A stretch of DNA of 64,000 bases from Fibrella rubiginis (GCF_017353185.1 NZ_JAFMYV010000004.1:248001-312000); one strand, 5' to 3'. Counted from the first letter of the stretch, positions 1 to 8,897 are shown. Numbers and translations are program-made. Notes: generated by a model from the letters alone, not told the origin.

Positions 1-511
1 TCGCCTGCGCGTCGTAAGGCACCGACTGAGCTGGTTCACCCGCCTTGAAATACGGGATTGGCCCAACGTGATCGGTCCAGCGGTGAAACGTCCATACCTA
101 CCAGACGTTGGTAATGGCGTTTTCGGCCGAGGCGGCGTCGGTGCTGTTCAGAATGGTCTTCATCTGCGGCACGGCCTGCGTATAGGTTTCCGTCCAGGGG
201 TCGCCGATCCAGTCCATCCGGATCACAAACCGATCCGACGGGAAGTAAGTAGCCACGCAGGCAAAATACTGCGCATACTGGTCAGAAAACAGGTTTTGTC
301 CCACCTGATAGTGGTAGTAGTTGAGCGTTGCTGCCGACTGCGACTTGGCAAACAGGTACGGAATTTCGCTCTTGCCAATCGTCGAAATCTTGGTTTTGTC
401 GGTGTTAATCTCGTCGAAACTGCTGGTGCAGCCCGGTGCCAGAACGGCCAGCGGACCCGCCACGCAAAGGCCGACAAGGGCTTTATGGACAACGTTGTTG
501 TTGATTTTCAT
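1..511 (-). pseudogene. SusD/RagB-family lipoprotein with in-frame TAG (partial)
   Basis: This is the N-terminal part of an outer-membrane SusD-type glycan-binding lipoprotein, partner of the SusC encoded 26 bp upstream. The ATG at 511 opens a lipoprotein signal with the lipobox LAPGC. The frame reads well to ITNVW and then meets TAG at positions 100-98. Downstream of the TAG the same frame continues without interruption to the window edge and reads VWTFHRWTDHVGPIPYF, which is the conserved SusD block (W-x-V/F-H-R-x-T-D-x-x-G-P-I-P-Y). The TAG therefore sits where family members have Lys or Arg, a single-base change from AAG. It is either a true nonsense mutation, leaving a 137-residue fragment, or a sequencing error. 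The rest of the gene lies outside the window. Family assignment is strong; loss of function is inferred. Confidence 0.85.
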
Positions 512-537
512 CGGATAATCGAGTTGAGAGGGTCAGA

Positions 538-3500
538 TCAGAACGAAAGTTTCAGGTTGAAGCCGAGACTGCGGTTGGCCGGCAATGTGCCGTATTCCAC
601 GCCCTGGAAATTACCGTTGCCGAGGTTGATGTCGGGGTCGAACGGCATGGTACGCTTGCCCACGCCCGGAATCTCCAGGATCGACTTGCCCCGGTAGAGC
701 CAGAACAGGTTACGCGCCACAAACGCCAGCCGCGCCGACTTGATAAAGAAGCTGCTTGGTACCGGAATACCGTAGCCCAGTGATAGCTCGCGTACCCGGA
801 AACTGGTGGCATCGTAGGTGAAAAATTCACCCCAGCCATACCGCTTGCCCGACACCGTTTGCCAGAACTGCTCGGCGGTGATGGCCTTCGTGTTGGTTTC
901 ACCAGTGGTTGTCACACCGGGCAGCACCCAACCCCCTTCGCGCTTTTGCGCCGTCACTTCGGGAATGCCGCTGAACGCCAGGTTCATCTCCGTCCCCGAC
1001 GTCACGATACCCCCCACGCGCCCGTCGACGAGCACGCGGAGCGAGAACCCTTTGTAACTGAACACGTTGGTCAGGCCCAGCAGTAGTTTTGGGTTAAAGT
1101 TTCCAATGAATTCCTGGTCTTTCGTAGCCACCGGACGACCGTCGGCCGTGACAATATACTGGCCGTTGGCGTTGGTTTGCCAGCGGTAGGCCACCATATC
1201 ACCATAAGAGCCACCTTCCTTCACAATGGGCGTAGCCGACCGGCTGTAGCCCCCACCCAGCAGGGCCTGCTTCACATCGGGCGACAGGCTGTTGATCACG
1301 TTGCGGTTGCGGCCCAGGTTGAAGATCACGTCCCAGGTGAAATCGTCGTTTTTCACCGCCGTGCCGTTGATCACCAGTTCAATACCTGAGTTCTGGATAT
1401 CGCCCGCGTTGATGTACTGGTTCGAGAAACCCGATGCCGGGGCCAGACCCAGCGTAAGCAGTTGGTTCACCGAATTGGTCTGGTAGTAGGTCAGGTTGGC
1501 CCCGATGCGGTTGTTCAGGAACCGGGCATCTACGCCAAACTCCAGACTCTTGGTGATCTCCGGCTTCAGGTTGCCAATGGCCTGCGTTCCTGCCCGGCTG
1601 ATGAAGCCCGTGCCGGCACCCTGACTGTAGGAGTAGTTGGTCTGCAGCAGATACGGACTGGCCCCGTTGCCCACTTGCGCCAGCGAGGCGTTGACTTTCA
1701 AAAACGACAGCGCCCCTTTCATGTCGAACAATTCCGACAACACCGCCGACACGCCCACCGAGGGATACTGGTACGTGTAGGGCTTGGGCAGGGTGCTCGA
1801 CCAGTCGTTGCGGAGGCTGGCGTCCAGGAAAATAGCATCGCGAAAAGCCAGCGTAGCCTGCCCGTAGACCGACTGCGTCTGCGAACGCACGAAATCATCG
1901 CCCAGCCGCTGCGTTGAGCCGAAGTTCAGGTTAAACCGGTTGGGGATGTTCAGGCCGTTGGCTTCTGAGTAGGTGTTCTGATACTGCGAATCCTGCAAGA
2001 TGGCTCCTACGCGGTAGTCGAGTTGCAGGTCTTTCGTCAGGCCATTTTTACCCTCGATCAGCACGTCGAACCACTTCTGGGTGGTGATGATGTTGTTGCG
2101 GGAATAGAAACCGCCCGGCTGCGAAGCCCACAGAATAGTGCCCTGCGAATAACTCTGGTCATTTTTGTCAAACGCCTTGTCGAGGTTGGCGCGGCCCTGC
2201 ACACTCAGGAAGGGCGTAAGCTGGTATTTGGCCGACAGAAACCCGATTACGCGGTCGCGCTGCTCGGTGATGTTGGTGCGGTTCAGCATCCAGTATGGGT
2301 TCTGATAGATCGACGAAAGCGTCGATGGCCAGGCCGTTGGCTTGGGCAAGCCCAGGTTGTCGGTGGTTTCGTAGTTCTTGGCATCATCCAGCGACACGTT
2401 GCGCGGGATCTGATAGATGTCAATTACCGGGGCGTTTTCTTCCCCCGTGCGCGGCTTGTGGTCGATGTTCTGGTTGATGTACGTGATCTTGGCATCGGTC
2501 GAAAATTTCGAACTGATCTGGTTGCTCAGCCGCAGGTTTACCGTGTGGCGCATCAGGTCGTTGTACGGCACGGTGCCTTGCAGCGCGTTGTTGGTGTACG
2601 ACAAATACGTCTGCGACTTCTCCGACCCGCCCGAAATGCCGATGGAGTTGTTGAGGCTCACCGCCGTGCGGAAAAAGTCGCGAATGTTGTTGGGCTGCGC
2701 CGAATAGGTAGCCTGGTTGCCGAGGTAGTTGGTAAACGATTGCCCGGTCATGGCCGCGCCCCAGCTTTCGCCTTTGGCGGGGTCAATTTTGCCACCCACG
2801 CCCTGCCCATACTGGTTCTGCACCGACGGCAGAATAAACGGCGTGTCCATCGAAACCCCCGAATTGATATCTACCGACACCTTCCCTGCCTTGCCGCGCT
2901 TAGTCGTGATCAGGATAACGCCATTAGCGGCCTGACTGCCGTAGAGTGCCGCTGCCGACGCCCCCCGCAGAATGGTTGTCGTCTCGATATCGTCGGGGTT
3001 GATGTTCGACGCTCCGTCTGACCCTGCTACCGCCCCAAAATCGCTGCTGGGAATGCTGTAGGTGCTGTTGTTGATCGGTACGCCGTCGACCACGATCAGG
3101 GCATTGTTGGTGCCCTGGATGGACCGGTTTCCGCGTAACACAATCCGTGAGCCCGACCCCACCCCACCCGAACCCTGGGTGATGTAGGCCCCGGCAATCT
3201 TACCCTGCAACGTGTTGAGCACGTTGCCGTCGCGCACTTCGTTCAGCTGGTTCGAGCGGATGGTCTGCGTGGCGTAGGTCAGGGCTTTGGCGTCGCGCTT
3301 GATGCCTAGGGCCGTTACCACCAGTTCGTTCAGCGCCCGGCTGTCGGGTTCGAGCGAGGCATTGATCTGATCTTGTGAGCCAACCGAAACTTCCTTTTTC
3401 AGATAACCCACAAAGCCCAGCACCAGCACGTCGCCCGCCTTGGCCCGCAACTGATACACGCCGTTGCCGTCGGTGGTTGTACCGCGGGTCGTGTTTTTCA

Positions 3501-3630
3501 CCACCACGCTCACCCCGCTCATGGGTGCAGCCCGCTCGTCGATGATGGTGCCGGTGATGGTTCGGTCCTGCGCCATTGCCCAGGAGGCAGCCAGCAGGAG
3601 GAAGTTGAGAAGTAGTAAGAATTTTTTCAT
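538..3630 (-). CDS. SusC/RagA-family TonB-dependent outer-membrane transporter
   Basis: This 1030-residue receptor imports glycan fragments with its SusD partner, encoded 26 bp downstream. The protein starts at ATG 3630 with a Sec signal (MKKFLLLLNFLLLAASWAMAQ). A CarboxypepD_reg-like domain follows (about residues 22-105, with TTDGNGVYQL), then a plug domain (about 110-245) containing LNTLQGKIAG and the SusC signature ALIVVDGVPINN. A long beta-barrel ends in the aromatic C-terminus KLSF. There is no STN domain, so sigma/anti-sigma signalling is unlikely. The divergent LacI gene 250 bp away, with inverted operator-like repeats between them, suggests LacI-type control. The substrate is not evident; the GH109 and GHMP kinase genes beyond the regulator hint at an amino-sugar glycan. 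Confidence 0.95.
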   Translation of the reverse strand: MKKFLLLLNFLLLAASWAMAQDRTITGTIIDERAAPMSGVSVVVKNTTRGTTTDGNGVYQLRAKAGDVLVLGFVGYLKKEVSVGSQDQINASLEPDSRALNELVVTALGIKRDAKALTYATQTIRSNQLNEVRDGNVLNTLQGKIAGAYITQGSGGVGSGSRIVLRGNRSIQGTNNALIVVDGVPINNSTYSIPSSDFGAVAGSDGASNINPDDIETTTILRGASAAALYGSQAANGVILITTKRGKAGKVSVDINSGVSMDTPFILPSVQNQYGQGVGGKIDPAKGESWGAAMTGQSFTNYLGNQATYSAQPNNIRDFFRTAVSLNNSIGISGGSEKSQTYLSYTNNALQGTVPYNDLMRHTVNLRLSNQISSKFSTDAKITYINQNIDHKPRTGEENAPVIDIYQIPRNVSLDDAKNYETTDNLGLPKPTAWPSTLSSIYQNPYWMLNRTNITEQRDRVIGFLSAKYQLTPFLSVQGRANLDKAFDKNDQSYSQGTILWASQPGGFYSRNNIITTQKWFDVLIEGKNGLTKDLQLDYRVGAILQDSQYQNTYSEANGLNIPNRFNLNFGSTQRLGDDFVRSQTQSVYGQATLAFRDAIFLDASLRNDWSSTLPKPYTYQYPSVGVSAVLSELFDMKGALSFLKVNASLAQVGNGASPYLLQTNYSYSQGAGTGFISRAGTQAIGNLKPEITKSLEFGVDARFLNNRIGANLTYYQTNSVNQLLTLGLAPASGFSNQYINAGDIQNSGIELVINGTAVKNDDFTWDVIFNLGRNRNVINSLSPDVKQALLGGGYSRSATPIVKEGGSYGDMVAYRWQTNANGQYIVTADGRPVATKDQEFIGNFNPKLLLGLTNVFSYKGFSLRVLVDGRVGGIVTSGTEMNLAFSGIPEVTAQKREGGWVLPGVTTTGETNTKAITAEQFWQTVSGKRYGWGEFFTYDATSFRVRELSLGYGIPVPSSFFIKSARLAFVARNLFWLYRGKSILEIPGVGKRTMPFDPDINLGNGNFQGVEYGTLPANRSLGFNLKLSF

Positions 3631-3762
3631 GAAGCAGGATTATGAAGTACAAAATCTACCGATTTACCACTGAGCAAATATCCTTTTTCCGTTCAGACTA
3701 CGGGCGCGTGAACAAGGCCCCCACAACGTGTTTTGGCCCTTTATTTTGCCTTTAAGCCTGAA

Positions 3763-3799
3763 CAACCGTTTGCACAGATATGCGCAAACGGTTGCGCAA
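3763..3799. promoter_or_regulatory. Operator-like inverted repeat for LacI-family regulator
   Basis: Two inverse copies of CAACCGTTTGC lie at 3763-3773 (direct) and 3784-3794 (as GCAAACGGTTG). The second is embedded in the near-palindrome TGCGCAAACGGTTGCGCA at 3781-3798. The AAACG/CGTTT core is typical of LacI/GalR operators. The site is about 90 bp before the divergent lacI-type start and 130 bp before the susC start, so it could control both. Binding is inferred. Confidence 0.6.
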
Positions 3800-3882
3800 A
3801 ACCCGGATTGTTACGGCATTATTACCATCTTTATGAGGCAGACCATTTTCTCGCCTTTAGCGAGGCCTGATACCCATCGTGT

Positions 3883-4908
3883 ATGAAAGAATTAGTGACA
3901 ATTAAGGCTATTGCCCGCCAGTTGGGAGTATCGCCCTCCACGGTATCGCGGGCTTTACAGGACCATCCGCGCATCAGCCTGCACACCCGCGAGGCCGTCC
4001 ATACCCTGGCCCGACAACTAAACTACTTCCCCAGCACCACAGCCCGGAACCTGAAGTCGGGCAAGACGGGCATCATTGCCGTGGTGTTACCCGAAATTCG
4101 GGAGAATTTTTTCAGCGAAATTATCAACGGCATCGAAGAACTGGCGTTCGACCGGGGCTATACCGTGGCGCTGTATCAGTCGCACGATAAGGTGGAGCGC
4201 GAGGAGCGTATTTTTACGGGGTTGGCCTCGCAGCGGGTCGACGGTATTTTAGTGTCGGTAGCCAAAGAGACGCAGCGGTTCGGGCATATCCAGTCCGTCA
4301 TCGACCGGCAAATTCCGGTGGTGCTGCTCGACCGGATTCCGCCGGGCATTGCCGCGCACCGGGTAGGCTGCGACATGGAGCGCGGAGCCTACGAAGCTAC
4401 CAAATGGCTGGCCGGGCGGGGCTACAAACGCATCGCCCTGCTCAACGGACCCATTGCGCTGGTGGCCAGCGAAGACCGCTACCGGGGCTACGTAAAGGCC
4501 CTGCTGGAGGAAAATCTGCCCGTGGAAAATGCCCTCATCAAGCGCGTTGACCTCACCACACCCGACATTACCGAAAAGATGAACCAGCTACTCCAGTCGG
4601 CCACCCGGCCCGACGCCGTACTGGCCTTCAACGATTATGTGGCCCTCGATGCCATGCGGGCCTGCCGCGCCCGGCACCTGCGTATCAATACCGACATTGG
4701 GTTTGTGTCCTTTGCCAACCTGCCCCTTACTGCCTACATGGACCCGCCACCGCTGGCTTCCGTCGAGCAGCACCCGTTTAAAATGGGCGTCACTGCCGTA
4801 GAGATTTTGCTGGCTACGTTGGCAGATGAGGGTGAAGAATCTGATTTTCAGACCATTATGATGGCCCCGGAACTGGTTGTGAGCGAAGCCGCCCTGCACA
4901 TAGCCTAG
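3883..4908 (+). CDS. LacI/GalR-family transcriptional regulator
   Basis: This 341-residue DNA-binding regulator has an N-terminal helix-turn-helix (about residues 5-25, IKAIARQLGVSPSTVSRAL). A hinge helix (LNYFPSTTARNLKSGKTG) follows, then a periplasmic-binding-protein-like effector domain from about residue 60 to the end (IIAVVLPEI, GCDMERGAYEATKWL, DAVLAFNDYVALDAM). Length is normal for the family. It is divergent from the susC gene and convergent with the sugar-kinase gene. Paired operator-like repeats occur in its own upstream region, and a related motif lies upstream of the GH109 gene. It probably senses a sugar or sugar phosphate and controls this local locus; the effector cannot be read from the sequence. 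Confidence 0.95.
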   Translation: MKELVTIKAIARQLGVSPSTVSRALQDHPRISLHTREAVHTLARQLNYFPSTTARNLKSGKTGIIAVVLPEIRENFFSEIINGIEELAFDRGYTVALYQSHDKVEREERIFTGLASQRVDGILVSVAKETQRFGHIQSVIDRQIPVVLLDRIPPGIAAHRVGCDMERGAYEATKWLAGRGYKRIALLNGPIALVASEDRYRGYVKALLEENLPVENALIKRVDLTTPDITEKMNQLLQSATRPDAVLAFNDYVALDAMRACRARHLRINTDIGFVSFANLPLTAYMDPPPLASVEQHPFKMGVTAVEILLATLADEGEESDFQTIMMAPELVVSEAALHIA

Positions 4909-4942
4909 CGGAACGTTGCTCTGCTATCTACGAAATCAGCAA

Positions 4943-4963
4943 TAGCGGAGCGTTGCTCCGCTA
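4943..4963. terminator. Hairpin between convergent genes
   Basis: A 9-nt perfect stem, TAGCGGAGC / GCTCCGCTA, has a 3-nt loop. A diverged copy of the same words begins at 4905. It lies between the convergent lacI-type and GHMP kinase genes and includes the kinase stop codon (4963-4961), so it may terminate both. No T-tract is present. Confidence 0.45.
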
Positions 4964-6076
4964 GACTGTCGCTACCGCGCTCATCTCAGCCCGCGTACCT
5001 TCGTCGATGTGGATGACGGTGGCCTCGCCGCCTGCCGCCGTGATGGCATCGGCTACGCGTTGGGGATTGTCGGGGGCGTAGGCAAACATGCACCCTCCCC
5101 CACCAGACCCATTTATTTTGCCGCCCAGGGCACCGGCATCGAGCGCAGCCTGGAGCATTCGGTCAATTTTGGGCGTTGAAATCCGTTGCGCGTCGCGGAG
5201 GTTTTGCTGGTGCTGGTTCAATAATCTCCCAAAACCGACGTGATCTAACGTGCTATCTTTCAGCAGCATAATTGCCTGGCGCAGAATATCGCGGTTGCTG
5301 ATATTGCCCAGCAGCAGGGTCATTTCGTCGGGGGTGAACAGGTGGGCGTACTGCGCCACGTCGGCAGCGGTAGTGGTGTGAAGCGAGAAGCTGCTGTCCA
5401 GGTTGCGAATCTGTTCGATGATGCGCAGCATACCGCCTTTCACCCGGCCCAGAATGCCGATAGTGTCTTTGGGTTCGCCCGAATTGCCCAGCACAAACGT
5501 ACCCAACGCCGGACGGATGGTCTCGACCTTGATGGCGGGCTGACTTTCGAGGTAAATCAGGTTGCCCATGGCTGTGGCGTAGTGGTCCATCATGCCGCCG
5601 GGTTCGCCAAATTCCAGCACCTCGGCGCGGTAGGCCAGTTCGGCAAGTTGGGTGGCCGGCAACGTCCGGGGTTTAGCCTGCCCCGGCGGGGCGGGGTCGG
5701 CGAGTTGGGTGAGCAGGTTGATCCAGCTGATGAGCAGTGCCGATGAGCTGGAGGCCCCCGCATTGATGGGTATACTGCCCGTTACCTCGCCCCGAATGCC
5801 CCCCGAAAACCGGAACCCTTCACGCAGCAGCACGTTGATGGCCGACCGGAAATAGTCGCGCTTGTCCTGGTACCTGAGTGGTAACTTTTCCAGCGAAAAC
5901 CGGGTTTGTCGCCCAATATCGGGCAAATCGAGCTGCACCAGCGGTTGCTCAGTACGCTCGGCGGTGATCTGAATACGGCACGAAATAGCCGCCGCAATCA
6001 CGGGCAAACCCAGATAATCCTGATGTTCACCAAACAAACAAATGCGGCCCGGTGTGGAGATGGTGAGGGAAGACAT
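4961..6076 (-). CDS. GHMP-family sugar kinase (galactokinase-like)
   Basis: This cytoplasmic ATP-dependent small-molecule kinase has 371 residues. The N-terminal galactokinase-type substrate signature is PGRICLFGEHQDYLG (about residues 9-23). The ATP-binding motif PINAGASSSSALLISW follows at about 104-119, and the C-terminal GHMP motif is GGKINGSGGGGCMF, near 325-338. The gene lies downstream of the GH109 gene on the same strand, separated by a 42-bp-stem hairpin. Because GH109 enzymes release N-acetylgalactosamine, phosphorylation of GalNAc or galactose is a plausible role; that is inference from context. Other GHMP substrates (fucose, arabinose, glucuronate, mevalonate) cannot be excluded. 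Confidence 0.85.
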   Translation of the reverse strand: MSSLTISTPGRICLFGEHQDYLGLPVIAAAISCRIQITAERTEQPLVQLDLPDIGRQTRFSLEKLPLRYQDKRDYFRSAINVLLREGFRFSGGIRGEVTGSIPINAGASSSSALLISWINLLTQLADPAPPGQAKPRTLPATQLAELAYRAEVLEFGEPGGMMDHYATAMGNLIYLESQPAIKVETIRPALGTFVLGNSGEPKDTIGILGRVKGGMLRIIEQIRNLDSSFSLHTTTAADVAQYAHLFTPDEMTLLLGNISNRDILRQAIMLLKDSTLDHVGFGRLLNQHQQNLRDAQRISTPKIDRMLQAALDAGALGGKINGSGGGGCMFAYAPDNPQRVADAITAAGGEATVIHIDEGTRAEMSAVATV

Positions 6077-6088
6077 GGAAAGATTTTT

Positions 6089-6184
6089 GATTTCGGATTG
6101 GTGATTGCGGATTTCGGATTGGGCTGACGCCAGCGTATTCTCGCGTCAGCCCAATCCGAAATCCGCAATCCCCAATCCGAAATC
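6089..6184. repeat. Heptad-stem hairpin, GATTNNN type
   Basis: The arms are 6089-6130 and 6143-6184 (42 nt, 41 matches) around a 12-nt loop. Each arm is built of 7-nt words of the form GATTNNN and ends in GGGCTGACGC at the apex. The outer end abuts the GH109 stop codon (6189-6187). The kinase start codon is 13 bp beyond the other end. It may act as a terminator, an mRNA stabiliser or a translational control element. Confidence 0.9.
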
Positions 6185-6186
6185 CC

Positions 6187-7563
6187 TTAAAAGTTGTTAG
6201 TCAAGCCAAAAACGGGAGCATTCGTTTTCCATTTCCCCCGCGTGAAATCGGGGATATCCATGGGTTTGCCGCCTTTGGCAATGCTCTGTTCAGACAGGGG
6301 GCTGATGCAACTCCAGGCGGCAGCATCGTAGACGTCGATGGGGGGGGCCACCTGATTTTTCACCGATTCGATAAACGCCCGCAGCACGAAATAGTCAATG
6401 CCCCCGTGGCCCGCCGATTCCGCCTCGGCGGCGTGTTCTTTCCAAATCGGGTGGTCGTATTTTTTCTGGTACGGCTCAAACGGCTCCCAGGTGTGGGGTT
6501 TGGCGCTCGTGCCTTCGATATAGATCTGCTTGCCGTCGTCCATCCAGATGCCTTTGGTACCCTGCGCCCGGAACCCCAGCGAATAGGGCCGCGGCGAGTT
6601 GGTGTCGTGGATGATGACAATGTTTTCGCCGTTGGCACATTCCACTACCGTCGTTACGATGTCGCCGAGTTTGAAGTTGACTTTGGCGTTGGGGTGGTCG
6701 GGGCCACCCTTTTCCACTACATAATTGTGCAGCCCCCGCGCTTTGGTGGCTGTTGAGGTGAGCCGCACAAACTGGTTGCCCCGGTTGATATTGAGCCAGT
6801 GCGCCACAGGTCCTAAACCGTGGGTTGGGTAGAGGTCACCATTGCGGTCAACGGAGTGCTGAGTGCGCCAACGGGCTTCGGAAAAGCCTTTTTCGCCAAA
6901 TTCTACACCTCCGCCGTAGGGCTGTTTGCCATTGTTGAATTTCACATCGCGCAGGTCGTGCTGGTAGCCGCAGTGGGCGTAGGTCATTTCGCCAAACATA
7001 TTCTGCCGCACCATGTTCAGCACCGCCATCACGTCGCGGCGATAGCACACGTTTTCGAGCAGCATACAGGGCTTGCGGCTTTGTTCGTAGGCGTTTACCA
7101 GGTCCCACGACTCTTTCAGCGTCACCGTGGCCGACACCTCCAGCCCGGCATATTTTCCGGCTTTCATGGTGGCTACGGCCATGGGCGTATGCCATTCCCA
7201 GGGCGTGGCAATCACCACCCCGTCGATGTCGTCGCGTTTGAGTAATTCCAGAAACGCCTGGTCGCCTTTGGTGTAGGCGGGTGGTGCTTTTCGGCCCGCT
7301 TTTTCAATCATGGCGTTAGCCTGCGCAATGGCGTTGGGGTCAGTGTCGCAGAGGGCCGTTACCTCCACGTCGGGGCGGTAGAGTGCCTGCTGGAGGTGGT
7401 TGCGCCCCCGAAGCCCTACGCCGATGAAGGCCAGCCTCACTTTGCTGAGTGGAGCCACGGAGGGCGCAAAAAAAGGCCGGGCAAAAGCTGAGGCCGCAAA
7501 CGGAGCAACCGCGCCGGTGACAGCCACGGTTTGCAGAAATTTCCGACGGGAAGAAAGAGACAT
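6187..7563 (-). CDS. GH109-type Gfo/Idh/MocA family protein (putative alpha-N-acetylgalactosaminidase)
   Basis: This exported NAD-dependent glycosidase-like protein has about 458 residues. I chose ATG 7563 because the longer frame begins with TTG at 7596. From 7563 the product opens with a twin-arginine signal (MSLSSRRKFLQ, then a hydrophobic stretch and ASAFA). The Rossmann motif AFIGVGLRGRNHL follows, then ATPWEWHTPMAV and the GH109-typical block ENVCYRRDVMAVLNMV, then GYQHDLR. GH109 enzymes use NAD-assisted oxidation-elimination to release GalNAc, usually in the periplasm, and the Tat signal fits export of a cofactor-loaded protein. Upstream at 7702-7735 are operator-like CAAACGTTTG motifs. 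The downstream GHMP kinase would suit phosphorylation of the released sugar. The close relation to other oxidoreductases keeps the substrate uncertain. Confidence 0.88.
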   Translation of the reverse strand: MSLSSRRKFLQTVAVTGAVAPFAASAFARPFFAPSVAPLSKVRLAFIGVGLRGRNHLQQALYRPDVEVTALCDTDPNAIAQANAMIEKAGRKAPPAYTKGDQAFLELLKRDDIDGVVIATPWEWHTPMAVATMKAGKYAGLEVSATVTLKESWDLVNAYEQSRKPCMLLENVCYRRDVMAVLNMVRQNMFGEMTYAHCGYQHDLRDVKFNNGKQPYGGGVEFGEKGFSEARWRTQHSVDRNGDLYPTHGLGPVAHWLNINRGNQFVRLTSTATKARGLHNYVVEKGGPDHPNAKVNFKLGDIVTTVVECANGENIVIIHDTNSPRPYSLGFRAQGTKGIWMDDGKQIYIEGTSAKPHTWEPFEPYQKKYDHPIWKEHAAEAESAGHGGIDYFVLRAFIESVKNQVAPPIDVYDAAAWSCISPLSEQSIAKGGKPMDIPDFTRGKWKTNAPVFGLTNNF

Positions 7564-7701
7564 GGAGGGGGTAGAAGGAGCGTTTGTACCAGACAATGCG
7601 TGGACTGGATTTCCACTTTTTGTACAAATAGCGCTGGTTATCGTGATAAAACGAAATATAATTTAGCTAAACCTGATTCCGAAACAGGTTCCAGCCTGTG
7701 C

Positions 7702-7735
7702 GCAAACGTGTGTATACCTATTGACAAACGTTTGT
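7702..7735. promoter_or_regulatory. LacI-type operator-like motifs upstream of GH109 gene
   Basis: The near-perfect palindrome ACAAACGTTTGT is at 7724-7735, with a half-related GCAAACGTGTGT at 7702-7713. The 305-bp gap to the divergent deacetylase-like gene shows nothing else recognisable. The shared CAAACG core links it to the repeats beside the lacI-type gene. Regulation of the GH109-kinase unit by that regulator is inferred. Confidence 0.45.
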
Positions 7736-7868
7736 TCATTTTAGGGCGAAGCCTGTTGTCGGCCCAACCACATCCACAGACCAGCCAGCCGATTGTGCCA
7801 CGCAATCCGCTGCCTTGACAGCTGAAACAGATTTCTAAACAGCCAAGCGTCGGGTGGGTTGATACCCC

Positions 7869-8834
7869 ATGCTACACTATCTGCTGATCCCGCTTTTTAT
7901 ACTGCTCACGTTAACGAATGCCGCTGCTCAACTGACTGATTATAAAGTGTATTTCGGCGTAACGGCCCGTTCGCCAGAGCAACTAGTGTTGCGGCAATGG
8001 CGGCAGAACGGACAGACCCGCTTTCTGTTACTCGACCCCAGAACGCTGGAAACGTCGGTAGCCGACCTACCCCCGGAGGGAGTACGACCCCGCCCCTGGT
8101 CGGTGTTAGAAATGCAATTGGCCAACACCGCCTACGGACGGGCTATGCATGCCGAAAAACAACGCGACAGCCAGTTGCAGGATGCAGGCATTAGCCGCGC
8201 CGACACCACTGAACAGGGCTTCAGCCTCACCATCGACTTATGTCCATCGAGCAAACCCCTGACGCGGTCCGTATTTGAGGCCATCATTCAGGCCTTCGAG
8301 CCGTCGGAGAAGCCCATTCCCGTCACCATACCCATTACCGGCGTCTGGATGGCCCGCCACCAGCCGGACCTCGCCTACCTGAAAAACCTCGCCAGCCGGG
8401 GCGATCTGGCTATTACGTGGGTGAATCATTCTTACCACCACCGGTTTGATCCACGCCGCCCGTTACCCGTCAACTTTTTGCTCGAACCCAACACCAGTCT
8501 GGCCGACGAGGTGCTGTTGAACGAGCAGGCCATGATTCAAAACGGCCTGCTGCCGTCTGTTTTCTTCCGTTTTCCGGGTCTGGTTTCCGACAAAGCCGTG
8601 TTCGACGCCGTACTCGATTTTGGCCTGCTACCCATTGGCAGCGATGCCTGGCTGGCCAAAAAGCAGCAGCCCAAACAAGGCAGTTTCGTGCTCATCCACG
8701 CCAACGGCAACGAACCGCTGGGTATTGCCGATTTTGTCAGGCTTATTCGGCAAAAGGCCGCGTCGATCAAGAACAAAACATGGCTGTTGTATGAGCTACC
8801 CCGGAGCGTGGCCAATGGGCGGGGGGTGCAGTAA
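7869..8834 (+). CDS. Divergent polysaccharide-deacetylase-like exported protein
   Basis: This 321-residue protein has a Sec signal (MLHYLLIPLFILLTLTNAAAQ). An uncharacterised N-terminal region (about 22-125) is followed by a NodB-like fold. Motifs are TIDLCPS at the place of canonical TFDDGP, NHSYHH (the H-x-x-x-H metal motif), FRFPG (the R-x-P motif) and a C-terminal LIHANGN in place of LxLHD. The second Asp of the first motif, a metal ligand in classical members, is Leu here, so activity may be altered or lost. The start at 7869 is supported by the signal peptide. It precedes the DedA-like gene by 63 bp and may be co-transcribed. Catalytic function is not assured. Confidence 0.65.
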   Translation: MLHYLLIPLFILLTLTNAAAQLTDYKVYFGVTARSPEQLVLRQWRQNGQTRFLLLDPRTLETSVADLPPEGVRPRPWSVLEMQLANTAYGRAMHAEKQRDSQLQDAGISRADTTEQGFSLTIDLCPSSKPLTRSVFEAIIQAFEPSEKPIPVTIPITGVWMARHQPDLAYLKNLASRGDLAITWVNHSYHHRFDPRRPLPVNFLLEPNTSLADEVLLNEQAMIQNGLLPSVFFRFPGLVSDKAVFDAVLDFGLLPIGSDAWLAKKQQPKQGSFVLIHANGNEPLGIADFVRLIRQKAASIKNKTWLLYELPRSVANGRGVQ

Positions 8835-8897
8835 ATCAATTTTAGCCCCCTTTTTCAATCGAATGCGTTACTACCTGCATCCAACCTTTACTCGCCT

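Noticed and set aside
98..100. TAG as programmed recoding (for example pyrrolysine or suppression)
   Set aside because: No recoding genes or context are visible, and the expected residue is Lys or Arg; a mutation or read error is simpler.
2023..3021. Long open frame opposite the first susC
   Set aside because: It is the antisense shadow of a GC-rich coding region, with Arg/Val-rich composition and no recognisable domain; the susC frame has signal, plug and barrel.
3650..3678. Bacteroidota-type promoter (TTTG ... TAnnTTTG) before the first susC
   Set aside because: The -7 element is one base too long and the spacing is short (16 nt), so I did not list it as a feature.
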